Positions 35,516 through 44,200 of a stretch of 64,000 nt of DNA are shown here, piece after piece. The DNA lies in contig NZ_BCMZ01000001.1 in assembly GCF_001485535.1 (NCBI RefSeq), positions 310,001 to 374,000 on the forward strand, given 5' to 3'. Source of the DNA: Halobacterium sp. CBA1132. GTDB lineage: Archaea; Halobacteriota; Halobacteria; Halobacteriales; Halobacteriaceae. Positions within the stretch are counted from its first letter, which is position 1; each line of letters begins with the position of its first letter. Under the pieces are notes generated by a model. That model had not been told where the DNA came from. It did not search any database and saw nothing but the letters and a program-made list of their open reading frames with translations. The position numbers were made by a program, and so were the translations under genes.

Positions 35516-36109
35516 ATGGACCTGTCGCGGGTCGCCGCCCACCAGCCGGCACGGGTCACCGACGAGGAGCGCGACGCAGCGGTGCTCGTTCCCGTCGTCG
35601 AGCGCGACGACGGCCCGGCGCTGGTGTTCACGAAGCGCGCCGACCACCTCGGCGAACACCCCGGGCAGATGAGCTTCCCGGGCGGCGGCCGCGAGCCCAG
35701 CGACGACGACCTCCGGGAGACCGCGGCCCGCGAGGCGTACGAGGAGATCAGCCTCCTTCCCGAGGAGCTATCCGACGTCGGGCGACTCGACGACATCGCC
35801 ACGGTGACGGGGTACTCCGTGACGCCGTTCGTCGCGCGCGTCCCGGACCGCGAGTTCGTCCCCGACGAGCGCGAAGTCGACGAGGTGGTGGTGCTGTCGA
35901 TTGCGGCCCTCACCGACCCCGACAACTACGAGGTCGAGAAGCGCATCCACCCCTCGTACGGCGAGGCCATCGTCCACTTCTTCCACGTCGACGGCTACAC
36001 CGTCTGGGGCGCGACCGCTCGCATCCTCGTGCAGTTCCTCGACCTCGCGGTCGGGTGGACGCCGCCCGACCGGGAGCCCGAAGTCGTCGAAGTCGAACCC
36101 GACGACTGA
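35516..36109 (+). CDS. CoA pyrophosphatase (Nudix hydrolase)
   Basis: Hydrolyses CoA and its derivatives to 3',5'-ADP and 4'-phosphopantetheine. I began at MDLSRVAAHQPARVTDEERD (197 residues). The CoA-specific upstream motif is ALVFTKRADHLGEHPGQMSF, followed by PGGGREPSDDDLRETAAREA and the Nudix box core REAYEEISLLPEE with metal-binding Glu residues. Haloarchaea carry one or two such proteins. It follows the DUF7109 gene by 46 nt with its own start. Confidence 0.86.
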   Translation: MDLSRVAAHQPARVTDEERDAAVLVPVVERDDGPALVFTKRADHLGEHPGQMSFPGGGREPSDDDLRETAAREAYEEISLLPEELSDVGRLDDIATVTGYSVTPFVARVPDREFVPDEREVDEVVVLSIAALTDPDNYEVEKRIHPSYGEAIVHFFHVDGYTVWGATARILVQFLDLAVGWTPPDREPEVVEVEPDD

Positions 36110-36157
36110 CGTGGGAACAAACCACACGCTGAAGGTGGACTGGCGCCAACACCAGGT

Positions 36158-37786
36158 ATGTCCGACTCGCCGTCAGTCGCGGTGCTCGGTGGCGGAATCG
36201 GCGGTCTCACCGCTGCGCACGAACTCGCCGAGCGCGGCTTCTCGGTCACCGTCTACGAGGCCAACGACCGCGTCGGCGGGAAGGCCCGCAGCGTCCCCGT
36301 CGACGACGCCGACCACCCGCTGCTCGGCGAACACGGCTTCCGCTTCTTCCCCGCGTACTACCGCAACGTCGTCGACACGATGGCGCGTACTCCCGACGGC
36401 GCCGGCGGCAGCGTCGAGGACCACCTCGTGCCGACCAGCGAGACGCTGCTCGCTGGCACGGACGGCGACGCCGTGCGAACGTCCACCGAGCAGCCGTCGA
36501 CGCCCCGCGAGTGGCTCGAAGCGCTCCGGCCGCAGGTCGCCGGCGACGACGTGTCCACCCGGGAACTCGCGCACTTCCTCTCGCGGCTCGCCGTCCTGCT
36601 GACCTCGTGCCGAGAGCGCCGCGAGGACGAGTTCGAGCGCACGTCGTGGTGGGAGTTCATCGACGCCGACGAGATGTCCCCAGCGTACCGCAAACACCTC
36701 GCTCGGTCCACGCAGTCGCTGGTCGCGCTCCGGCCCGAGGACGGCAGCGCGCGCACTGTCGGCTCCATCTACCTCCAACTGCTGTTCGGGCAACTCGACC
36801 CCGACGCGCCCGCCGAGCGCGTGCTCGACGGCCCGACCAGCGAGGTGTGGCTGGAGCCGTGGGCGGCGCACCTCCGCGAACGCGGCGTCACAATCGAGAC
36901 TGGCGCGCGCGTCGACGCAATCGAGAGTGACGGCGAGCGCGTCACGGCCGCCGTCGTGAACGGCGAGCGCGTGACCGCGGACTACTACGTCGCCGCTCTC
37001 CCCGTCGACGTGATGGCGTCGCTCCTGACTCCCGACTTGACGGCGGCAGCACCGTCGCTATCTGGTGTTTCTCGCGTCGACACCGCGTGGATGAACGGCG
37101 TCCAGTTCTACCTCGACCGCGACATCCAACTGGCGGCGGGCCACGCGGTGTTCGCGGACTCGCCGTGGGCGCTGACCGCCATCAGCCAGCGCCAGTTCTG
37201 GCGGGACCACGACCCCAGCGAGCGCACCGACGGCCGCGTCGAGGGCGTGCTCTCGGTCATCGCCTCCGACTGGGAGACGCCGGGCATTCTCTACGACAAG
37301 CCCGGCCACGAGTGCACGCGCGAGCAAGCAGTCGAAGAAATCTGGGCGCAACTGCAAGCCCACCTCGGCACGGACGCCCTCCCCGACGACGCCCGCGTCA
37401 CGCACTTCCTCGACCCGGAACTGGAGGCCCGCCCCGAGGGATTGCACAACGGCTCGCCGCTCGTCATCAACACCGTCGACAGCCTCCGCCACCGCCCCGA
37501 AGCCGGCACGGAGGCCGAGAACCTCGTGCTCGCGGCCGACTACGTGCGCGTCGAGACGGACCTCGCGACGATGGAAGCCGCGAACGAAGCCGGGCGCCAC
37601 GCGGCGAACGCGATTCTCAGCCGGTCCGCGGGGCGCTATCGCCCCGTGGAGACGTGGGGATTGGACGAGCCCGCGGTCTTCGACTCGCTGAAGCGACGCG
37701 ACCGGCTCCGGTACCGACTCGGCCTCCCGCACCCCGGCGAAGCCGGCCACGACGCGTGGCGGTTCGCCCGTCGCCTCCGCGCGTGA
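36158..37786 (+). CDS. FAD-dependent amine oxidase/phytoene desaturase-like oxidoreductase
   Basis: A 542-residue flavoprotein. The dinucleotide-binding fold is SVAVLGGGIGGLTAAHELAE with a Glu at the end of strand 2 (VTVYEANDRVGGKARS). The Arg motif GG and the later RHRPEAGTEAENLVLAADYV with a C-terminal FAD-binding end (ATMEAANEAGRHAANAILSR) match carotenoid/squalene desaturase relatives. It could act on isoprenoids (for example hydroxysqualene dehydroxylase or a carotenoid desaturase), but the substrate is not readable. A Trp-rich middle (TSWWEFIDADEMSPAYRKHL) differs from CrtI. Confidence 0.8.
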   Translation: MSDSPSVAVLGGGIGGLTAAHELAERGFSVTVYEANDRVGGKARSVPVDDADHPLLGEHGFRFFPAYYRNVVDTMARTPDGAGGSVEDHLVPTSETLLAGTDGDAVRTSTEQPSTPREWLEALRPQVAGDDVSTRELAHFLSRLAVLLTSCRERREDEFERTSWWEFIDADEMSPAYRKHLARSTQSLVALRPEDGSARTVGSIYLQLLFGQLDPDAPAERVLDGPTSEVWLEPWAAHLRERGVTIETGARVDAIESDGERVTAAVVNGERVTADYYVAALPVDVMASLLTPDLTAAAPSLSGVSRVDTAWMNGVQFYLDRDIQLAAGHAVFADSPWALTAISQRQFWRDHDPSERTDGRVEGVLSVIASDWETPGILYDKPGHECTREQAVEEIWAQLQAHLGTDALPDDARVTHFLDPELEARPEGLHNGSPLVINTVDSLRHRPEAGTEAENLVLAADYVRVETDLATMEAANEAGRHAANAILSRSAGRYRPVETWGLDEPAVFDSLKRRDRLRYRLGLPHPGEAGHDAWRFARRLRA

Positions 37787-37789
37787 GCG

Positions 37790-37957
37790 CTACTCGACGG
37801 TGACGAGGAACGTCTTCCCGCCGCGACGCTCGATGAACGCCTCCTCGTGGGTGTCGGCGTAGGCGGCCACGCCGGCGGCGGTCATCTCCGAGACTTCGAT
37901 GCGGCGCTGGGCGCTGTCGGGGTTCGACTGCGAGCGGCGTCGGTGCTGCAGTGCCAT
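37790..37957 (-). CDS. Small haloarchaeal protein (55 residues), unknown function
   Basis: An ORF starting ATG with product MALQHRRRSQSNPDSAQRRI and ending TFLVTVE. The N-terminal 20 residues are basic (His/Arg-rich), the middle is acidic-polar (EVSEMTAAGVAAYADTHEEA), and the end is FIERRGGKTFLVTVE, a beta-hairpin-like sequence. It is coded on the minus strand, convergent with the FAD oxidoreductase, with a stop three nt from the neighbour's. The balanced codon pattern and the clean tail make it look real. No function can be offered. Confidence 0.55.
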   Translation of the reverse strand: MALQHRRRSQSNPDSAQRRIEVSEMTAAGVAAYADTHEEAFIERRGGKTFLVTVE

Positions 37958-38077
37958 ACTCTCACCTCACCCGCTACCCGCTTGAACCCCACCCGTGCGC
38001 GGTGAAAGTGAAACTGACGGACTGCGCCGGCCTCCGCGGTTCGCACCAGTTATGCCGGTCGCGGCGCATCCGTCGGC

Positions 38078-39214
38078 ATGGACGAGTTCAGTGACGCCGG
38101 CGACGACGACCGTGGCGCCGGCCGCTCGGTCGCCGTCGTCGGCGCCGGCGCCGTCGGACTGACTGCCGCCCACGACCTCGCAGCGCGGGGCGCCGCTGTC
38201 ACCGTTTACGAGCGCGGCAGCGTCGCCGGCGAGAGCACGGGCCGCGCCGCCGGCATCCTCTACGACGCCTACGCCGAGGACGTGGACGCGCGAGTCGCCG
38301 CGCGCGCCATCGAGCGCTTCCGCGCGCTCTCCGGCACCGGCGAGTTCGCCGTCGAGGAAGCGCCGTACCTCTGGTTCGTCACCGAACCCGGCCGGAAGGC
38401 CGACGCCATCCGCGAGCAGGTCGCGGGGATGCAGCGCCACGACCGCCGCGTCGAGCGCGTCGACGCAGACGACATCGCCGCCGAGTTTCCCGCGCTTCGC
38501 ACGGACGACATCGTCGAAGCCGCCGTCGCGCGCAACGCCGGGGTCGCGGACACCGCCGCGTACGCCGACGCCGTCGCGGCGCTGGCTTCCGAGGCGGGCG
38601 TCGACCTCCGCGAGCACACCGCCGCGAGCGTCTCCCTCGGCCCGCCGCGCGTGAACGGCGAGACGTACGACGCCGTGCTCGTCGCTGCCGGCGCCCACAC
38701 CGCCCGCGTGCTCGCCGACGCCGGCGTCTCGATTCCCCTGAAACCCTACCGCGTGCAGGCGCTCACCGCCGACTTCTCAGAACCGATTCCAACGCTGTAC
38801 GACGCCACCGAGGGCTACTACGCGCGCCCACACCCCGAGGGCTTGCTTGCCGGCGACGGCACCGAAGAGGCCGAAGCCGACCCCGAGACGTACGACCGGG
38901 ACGGCGACGACTGGTTCGTCGACGCGATGCGCGACCGCCTCGCCGACCGCCTCCCCGTCGACGAATCCGACGTCCACCGCGCGTGGGCGGGCCTCTGTAC
39001 CGCCACGCCCGACCGCGACCCGCTGCTCGGCGAACTCGAAGATGGCCTCTACGTCGCGGCCGGCTGGCAGGGCCACGGCTTCATGCGCGCGCCGGCCACC
39101 GGCGAAGCAATCGCGGAAGAAATCCTCGGCGGGACTGGCGTCCCCGCGTTCGACCCGACGCGCTTCGACGGCGACGAGCAGTTCGACGTCGTCGAAGGGA
39201 TGACCGTCGACTGA
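38078..39214 (+). CDS. FAD-dependent oxidoreductase of the D-amino-acid oxidase/glycine oxidase family
   Basis: A 378-residue flavoenzyme. The Rossmann motif is SVAVVGAGAVGLTAAHDLAA, with ERGSVAGESTGRAAGILYDA following (the loop next to FAD). The conserved Gly-rich C-terminal end, GLYVAAGWQGHGFMRAPATG, completes the FAD site. Haloarchaeal members oxidise glycine, sarcosine or other amines; the active Tyr/Arg pair here may be EGYYARPHPEGLLAGDG. Substrate cannot be assigned. The start at ATG 38078 gives a polar 12-residue leader before the Rossmann fold. Confidence 0.86.
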   Translation: MDEFSDAGDDDRGAGRSVAVVGAGAVGLTAAHDLAARGAAVTVYERGSVAGESTGRAAGILYDAYAEDVDARVAARAIERFRALSGTGEFAVEEAPYLWFVTEPGRKADAIREQVAGMQRHDRRVERVDADDIAAEFPALRTDDIVEAAVARNAGVADTAAYADAVAALASEAGVDLREHTAASVSLGPPRVNGETYDAVLVAAGAHTARVLADAGVSIPLKPYRVQALTADFSEPIPTLYDATEGYYARPHPEGLLAGDGTEEAEADPETYDRDGDDWFVDAMRDRLADRLPVDESDVHRAWAGLCTATPDRDPLLGELEDGLYVAAGWQGHGFMRAPATGEAIAEEILGGTGVPAFDPTRFDGDEQFDVVEGMTVD

Positions 39215-39218
39215 CGCG

Positions 39219-39641
39219 CTACTCGTCGTCCTCGGGCGTCGTCACGTCGACATCGGTGCCCTCGCGCTCGCCCTTCGGGAGGAAGACGTACAGCGCGCCG
39301 TTGTCGCGCAACTCCGCGCGCGCCGCCTCGGCGTCCACGACGGCGTCCGGTGGGAGTTCCGCGCGGCCGTCGAGTTGCAGGCCGCGACCCGGGAACAGCA
39401 TTTCGAAGCCCTCGCGGAACTCTCTGAACCGGTCCACGCGCACCTCGACGGCGCCCTCGACGTAGTTCACCTGCACGTCGCTGGTGGTCACGCCCGGTGC
39501 GTCGAAGACGACGAGGTACTCGTCGTCGCTCTCGAGCACGTCCACGGGCAGCGGCGACTCCTCCTGCATCTGGGAGGCCGCGCGGCCAAGCCGCTGGAAG
39601 ACGGCGTCACTGATGTCCGCCGCGAACTCGCGGACCGTCAT
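39219..39641 (-). CDS. Hsp20/alpha-crystallin family small heat-shock protein
   Basis: A 140-residue chaperone. The alpha-crystallin domain (about residues 28-125) shows PLPVDVLESDDEYLVVFDAP followed by GVTTSDVQVNYVEGAVEVRV. The C-terminal conserved part ARAELRDNGALYVFLPKGER ends the domain (A-x-x-x-N-G-x-L pattern). There is no clear I-x-I motif in the short tail, which could limit oligomer size. It overlaps the start region of the zinc-ribbon DUF7559 gene upstream by 4 nt and they are likely co-transcribed. Confidence 0.88.
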   Translation of the reverse strand: MTVREFAADISDAVFQRLGRAASQMQEESPLPVDVLESDDEYLVVFDAPGVTTSDVQVNYVEGAVEVRVDRFREFREGFEMLFPGRGLQLDGRAELPPDAVVDAEAARAELRDNGALYVFLPKGEREGTDVDVTTPEDDE

Positions 39642-39796
39642 AACTCGATGCGCTCCAAGGAGTCGGTCTCACCACACAGCGGACACTGCAGGTCCTCGAT
39701 GGTGAGGTCCTCGCTGACGTCGTACGTGTAGTGGTTCTCGAACATGTCCAGCTCGCAGTCGTCGCTCGTGCACTTCAGTTCCTCAGTAGCGGGCAT
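39638..39796 (-). CDS. Small zinc-ribbon protein (DUF7559-like), upstream of hsp20
   Basis: A 52-residue protein: MPATEELKCTSDDCELDMFE with Cys pair C9/C14, then HYTYDVSEDLTIEDLQCPLC with a second pair (CPLC) near residue 40. It forms a small zinc-binding module, probably monomeric. The gene is the first of a two-gene unit with hsp20, whose ATG overlaps its stop. A similar haloarchaeal family (DUF7559 from memory) starts with the same MPAT...KCTSDDCELDMFE. Confidence 0.75.
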   Translation of the reverse strand: MPATEELKCTSDDCELDMFENHYTYDVSEDLTIEDLQCPLCGETDSLERIEL

Positions 39797-39898
39797 ACGC
39801 GATAGTTGGAGCGGCGCGGGCAAAAAGGGGCGGGCTGCGGTGAGAACGACTGCGGGCGCTCCCCAAGACGAAAGTGCCGTCGCGTCGGTGCGTGAGGC

Positions 39899-41146
39899 AT
39901 GGCTTCGGTCCGCGCACCCCGACTCGTTCTCCTCGCCAGCGTGCTGGCGGGCGTCGCGAACACCGCGCTCTTCCCGCTGCGGAACCCCGAGCAAGTCGGT
40001 CTCGCGACGGACGTCTACTACTACGCCGCGCGCGCCGCGTTCCGCGGCGCGGACATCTACGCCGTCAACCCTCTCGGGCAGACCGGCTTCGTCTACCCGC
40101 CTATCGTCGCGCTCGCGTTCGCCCCGCACGCCGCGCTCGGCGACCCCACGCTCGCGTACGCGCTCCAGTGGTGCCTGAACCTCGCCGCGCTCGGGACGCT
40201 CGCCGTCCTCGTCGTTCGCGCGACGGAGCGCGTGGGCGTCGACCTCGCTACTCACTCGGTTCGCGGTCCCCCGTTGGTCGACCGCGTGCTCCTGACAGCG
40301 GCCGTTTTCCTCGTCGGCCCCGTCGGCGTCAACCTCGTCATGGGGCAAGTGAACCCGCTGCTCGCGCTCGGGCTCGCGGGCGGCGCCGTCCTCCTCGAAC
40401 GCGGCCGCGACACCGCCGCCGGCGCGGCGTTCGGGCTGGTCGCGCTCGTGAAACTGTTTCCCGCGCTCGTCGGCGTCTGGCTGCTCCGCCAGCGGCGGTG
40501 GCGGGCCGTCGCCGCCGCCACCGCGACGGGACTGGCCGGCATCGCCGCGGGCGTGCTCGTGTTCGGTCCGGACGCCTCGGTCACGTACGTCACCGAGACG
40601 CTCGCCGGCGAAACCGCGGTCGCGTCGTTCGCCGGCGGCCCCGACCACACGGCGCCGTACGCCACGGTCCGCCGCCAGCTGGCCGTGCTCGCGCCCGGCC
40701 TGTCCTCGTCGTGGCTGCTCCCAATCGGCGCGCTCGTCCTCGCGCCCGTCTTCGCCGGCGTGAACCGCGTGGTCGCGGACGCCCGCAGTCGCCTCGTCGC
40801 GCTCCAAGGGACGCTGCTCGCCACGCTTCTGTTGCTCCCGCTGGAGCCGTTCTACGTCATTCTCGCCCTGTTTCCGCTGCTCCCGCTGCTCTACGTGCTC
40901 GACGACGGGTGGCCGCGGCGGCTCTTCCTCGCCGGCGCGCTTCTGCTGTTGGTCCCCGTCACGTGGGCGAGCGTCACATCGATGACGGCCGTGCTGCCGG
41001 CGGGTGCTGCCAGCGTCGTCCGGAACGCCGCGAGCGCCCTGTTCTCGTTCGTGCTTCCGCCGACGATTGGCGCGTGGCTCGTGCTCGCGGGCTGCCTGCT
41101 GTACCAGCACCGGACGGCCACCGAGCGGGCGAACGGTTTTGTTTGA
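39899..41146 (+). CDS. GT87-family membrane glycosyltransferase (DUF2029)
   Basis: A 415-residue protein with about ten membrane helices and family motifs in the first loop: DVYYYAARAAFRGADIYAVN followed by TGFVYPPIVALAFAPHAA. GT87 enzymes transfer mannose from polyprenyl-phosphate-mannose on the outer side of the membrane. The Asp in LATDVYYYA is the likely catalytic base. It has repeated LALGLAGGAVLLERGRDTAA and VALVKLFPALVGVWLLRQRR segments as in archaeal members. Its target polymer or lipid is unknown. Confidence 0.82.
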   Translation: MASVRAPRLVLLASVLAGVANTALFPLRNPEQVGLATDVYYYAARAAFRGADIYAVNPLGQTGFVYPPIVALAFAPHAALGDPTLAYALQWCLNLAALGTLAVLVVRATERVGVDLATHSVRGPPLVDRVLLTAAVFLVGPVGVNLVMGQVNPLLALGLAGGAVLLERGRDTAAGAAFGLVALVKLFPALVGVWLLRQRRWRAVAAATATGLAGIAAGVLVFGPDASVTYVTETLAGETAVASFAGGPDHTAPYATVRRQLAVLAPGLSSSWLLPIGALVLAPVFAGVNRVVADARSRLVALQGTLLATLLLLPLEPFYVILALFPLLPLLYVLDDGWPRRLFLAGALLLLVPVTWASVTSMTAVLPAGAASVVRNAASALFSFVLPPTIGAWLVLAGCLLYQHRTATERANGFV

Positions 41147-41164
41147 CGGGTGTCAGTCCGTGGT

Positions 41165-41983
41165 ATGGGCTTCGAGACCGTCTACGGCGTGGACTTCAGT
41201 GGCTCCAGTACTGCGGGCGAGAAAATTTGGATAACTGAAGCTGACGTCAGTAGCGACGATTTTGTCGTTAATTCCGTCCAGCGAATCGACGACTTTCTCG
41301 ACCTTTCGTCCCAGTCACGTGATGTCGTTCTCCGGGAACTCCTCCGAGACATCCAGTCTCGTGACGACCGCACCTTGTTCGGATTCGATTTTCCGTTTTC
41401 ACTCCCGGAACCGATACTCTCTCAGCCTGACTGGGAAGATTTCGTCACCTGCTTTCCCGACGAGTTCCTGAGCCCGGAGAATTTACAACGCGTCTGTTCC
41501 GACCGGGCGAGGCTCGTCGGAGAGGAAAGTGGCGTGCAACTCAACCGGCAGACTGAGAGCGACTCGGGAGGCCTCTGTCCGTACAACGCACAGATTCGAC
41601 TACAGACATACTACGGTATTCGTGACCTGCTCCGGCCGCTCACCCTTACGGAGTCTGCACAAATCGCGCCCATGTTCTCTCCGCCGGGAACACAGCCGAC
41701 CGTCATCGAAGTGTATCCAGCAGCCACGATTCAGCAGCAGACCGAACTAACTCCACGAGGATACAAGTCGAATACCGAAAGCGCCGCCGACAAACGCGAT
41801 GCCCTCCTCGGCGAATTTCTCCCGGAAGCCAGTGAAATAGAACGCGAACACCTCGTTAACGACGCCGAGGCTGACGGGATTGACAGCCTCATCGCGGCAA
41901 ACGCGGCTTTCCGTAACCGCGGGAATCTCGCAATAGACGAGACGAATGACGGAACACCTGTCGAGGGCCGCATCTACGTGTAG
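41165..41983 (+). CDS. DUF429 (predicted RNase H-like nuclease) protein, probably acquired
   Basis: A 272-residue protein, starting at MGFETVYGVDFSGSSTAGEK, the first strand of an RNase H-like fold (D10 in VYGVDFSGS). Other conserved acidic segments are LFGFDFPFSLPEP and VIEVYPAATI. The C-terminal part has NDAEADGIDSLIAANAAFRN, with the second catalytic Asp of such proteins. DUF429 proteins are predicted nucleases of unknown biology. The DNA is much more AT-rich than its neighbours (around half GC in several lines), with codons the surrounding genes avoid, which points to recent transfer. Confidence 0.82.
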   Translation: MGFETVYGVDFSGSSTAGEKIWITEADVSSDDFVVNSVQRIDDFLDLSSQSRDVVLRELLRDIQSRDDRTLFGFDFPFSLPEPILSQPDWEDFVTCFPDEFLSPENLQRVCSDRARLVGEESGVQLNRQTESDSGGLCPYNAQIRLQTYYGIRDLLRPLTLTESAQIAPMFSPPGTQPTVIEVYPAATIQQQTELTPRGYKSNTESAADKRDALLGEFLPEASEIEREHLVNDAEADGIDSLIAANAAFRNRGNLAIDETNDGTPVEGRIYV

Positions 41984-42018
41984 TTACGTTCTTACGCGTC
42001 GAAGCCCAACGCCGGTGT

Positions 42019-43713
42019 ATGATTGACCCCGCGGAGTTGGACGTGACGCTCGTCGACGGCTACGTCGACGAGCCGGCGCACTTCGGTGTGCCGCCGTACA
42101 TCTCCACGTATCCGCGGTACGCGGCCGGCGCGCTCGTGGACGCCGGCATCCCCGAGGAGCAGATAACGTACCACACCATCGACGAACTCCGCGAGAACAA
42201 GTCGAAGTTCAACGACGTCGCGGACGCGGACCTCTTCGTCTACGTCGGCGGGATGACCGTCCCCGGGAAGTACGTCGGCGGGACGCCCGCCGAGCCCGAC
42301 GAGGTGCGCGAGCTGGCGTGGCTCGCGGACGGCACGAGTATCATGGGCGGGCCGGTTCGCTTCGGCGTCGGCGAGGAGAACGCGGGCGCCCAGGAGATGG
42401 AGCGCTCGGACCTCGACTTCGACTTCCTCGCCATGGCGGACGTCGAGGCCGCCGTCTACGACCTCGTGAAGAATGGTCTCGAAGGGTTCGAGGACCGCTA
42501 CCGCGACAACGAGGAAATCGACCGCTGGGGGGCGAAGGGCGCGTTCGTCGTCGAGCAGCACCCGAACTACCCGGACTACCTCATCTGCGAGATGGAGACC
42601 TCGCGGGGGTGCGCGTACCGCTGTTCGTTCTGCACGGAGCCGATGTACGGCGACCCCGGGTTCCGGAGCGCCGACAGCGTCGTCCGAGAGGTCGGGAACC
42701 TCTCCGACCACGGCGCGCGCCACTTCCGGCTCGGCCGGCAGGCCGACATCCTCGCGTTCGGCGGGGACGGCGAGGCGCCGAACCCGGACGCGCTCCGGCG
42801 GCTCTACGAGGGGATTCGGGAGGTCGCCCCGAACCTCGAAACGCTGCACCTCGACAACATGAACCCGGTGACCATCGTGGACTACCCCGAGAAGTCCCGG
42901 GAGGCCATCCGCATCATCGCCGAGCACAACACCGCCGGCGACACCGCGGCGTTCGGCTTAGAGTCGGCGGACCCCGTGGTGCAGGAGGAGAACAACCTCC
43001 TCGTGTCCGCCGAGGAGTGTCTGGAGGCCGTTCGCGTCGTCAACGAGGTCGGCGGCTGGCGGCCCGGCGAGTCCCCCGAGGACGCCCCCACGTGGGGCGA
43101 CGAGGCGACGAACCGGCTGCCCAAAATCCTGCCCGGAATCAACCTCGTCCACGGCCTGACGGGCGAACGCGAGCAGACGTTCGCGCACAACAAGCGCTTC
43201 CTCCAGAGCGTGCTCGACGAGGGCCTGATGCTCCGGCGCATCAACATCCGGCAGGTGATGGCGTTCGAGGGCACCGACATGGCGGAGACGGGCGCCCAGC
43301 TCGCCGAGGACCACAAGCGGCAGTTCAAGCGCTACAAGCAGGACGTGCGGGAGAACATCGACAACGCGATGCTGAACCGCGTGGTGCCGCCGGGCACGCT
43401 CCTGAAGGACGTCCACCTGGAGTACCACCAGGACGGGAAGACGTTCGGCCGGCAACTGGGCACGTACTCGCTGCTCGTGGGGATTCCCGGCGAGCGCGAA
43501 CTCGGGCGGACCATCGACGTCGCGGTCACCGACCACGGCTACCGCTCGGTCACGGGCGTCCCGCACCCACTCGACGTCAACGACGCGTCGATGGACGAAC
43601 TCACGGCGATTCCCGGCATCGGCAAGTCCACGGCCGGCGACCTGCTCGTCGACCGGCCCCACGACTCCGCGCCCAGCGTCGAGGACGCGGACCTCGCGAA
43701 GTTCACGCAGTAA
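42019..43713 (+). CDS. Radical SAM protein with C-terminal helix-hairpin-helix
   Basis: A 564-residue protein. The radical SAM cluster motif is CAYRCSFC (C-x3-C-x2-C) in SRGCAYRCSFCTEPMYG. The N-terminal part resembles the B12-binding or related Rossmann domain of archaeal radical SAM proteins (LVDGYVDEPAHFGVPPYIST), but lacks a clear DxHxxG cobalamin motif. The C-terminus has a HhH DNA/RNA-binding module (MDELTAIPGIGKSTAGDLL). The combination suggests chemistry on nucleic acid, perhaps tRNA, but no reaction can be named. A TRAM-domain gene ends 18 nt away, convergently. Confidence 0.83.
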   Translation: MIDPAELDVTLVDGYVDEPAHFGVPPYISTYPRYAAGALVDAGIPEEQITYHTIDELRENKSKFNDVADADLFVYVGGMTVPGKYVGGTPAEPDEVRELAWLADGTSIMGGPVRFGVGEENAGAQEMERSDLDFDFLAMADVEAAVYDLVKNGLEGFEDRYRDNEEIDRWGAKGAFVVEQHPNYPDYLICEMETSRGCAYRCSFCTEPMYGDPGFRSADSVVREVGNLSDHGARHFRLGRQADILAFGGDGEAPNPDALRRLYEGIREVAPNLETLHLDNMNPVTIVDYPEKSREAIRIIAEHNTAGDTAAFGLESADPVVQEENNLLVSAEECLEAVRVVNEVGGWRPGESPEDAPTWGDEATNRLPKILPGINLVHGLTGEREQTFAHNKRFLQSVLDEGLMLRRINIRQVMAFEGTDMAETGAQLAEDHKRQFKRYKQDVRENIDNAMLNRVVPPGTLLKDVHLEYHQDGKTFGRQLGTYSLLVGIPGERELGRTIDVAVTDHGYRSVTGVPHPLDVNDASMDELTAIPGIGKSTAGDLLVDRPHDSAPSVEDADLAKFTQ

Positions 43714-43731
43714 AAACCGGCTCCGGCGCGC

Positions 43732-44136
43732 TCAGTACTCGTCTTCGATGATTTCGCCGACCGCGAAGTTCGACTTGACTTCCGTCACCTCTACTTTCAC
43801 GCGCTCGCCGATTTCGGCGTCCGGCACGATGATGACGTAGCCGCGTTCGACGCGCGCGATGCCGTCGCCCTGCTTGCCGATGTCCTCGATTTCGACGTAC
43901 CGAATCTCGCCCTCCTCGACGGGCGGCTGGGGTTCGGACTCGGCGGGCTCGCTCGTCGTCTCGGTCTCGGTCCCGGTCTCGGCTTCGGCCTGCGAGATGA
44001 GCGCGACGCGGTAGACGTCACCGGGTTCGACCGAGCCGGCTTCGACTTCGCTCCGCGGGATTTCGACGACGTACTCGTCGTCTTTGACAGTCACTTCCGC
44101 ACTGAACAGACAGAGGAGTTGGTCAGAGATTTCCAT
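43732..44136 (-). CDS. TRAM domain protein
   Basis: A 134-residue protein. The TRAM domain (about residues 75-132; RYVEIEDIGKQGDGIARVER, then GYVIIVPDAEIGERVKVEVT) binds RNA through an OB-like barrel. The N-terminal part (IPRSEVEAGSVEPGDVYRVA) may be a second small beta domain, joined by a Glu/Thr/Pro linker. Single TRAM proteins in archaea act as cold-shock-like RNA chaperones. It is convergent with the radical SAM gene. Confidence 0.85.
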   Translation of the reverse strand: MEISDQLLCLFSAEVTVKDDEYVVEIPRSEVEAGSVEPGDVYRVALISQAEAETGTETETTSEPAESEPQPPVEEGEIRYVEIEDIGKQGDGIARVERGYVIIVPDAEIGERVKVEVTEVKSNFAVGEIIEDEY

Positions 44137-44200
44137 GGCAGGTCTCCATTCGTGCGTGTCGGCCCCGTGACTTAATCGTTGCCACGGTACGGGCGACGGC

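Noticed and set aside
39798-41110. Extension of the 52-residue zinc-ribbon gene to 490 residues
   Set aside because: The upstream part is Arg/Glu/Gln shadow of the GT87 gene on the other strand; the real start is the ATG at 39796.
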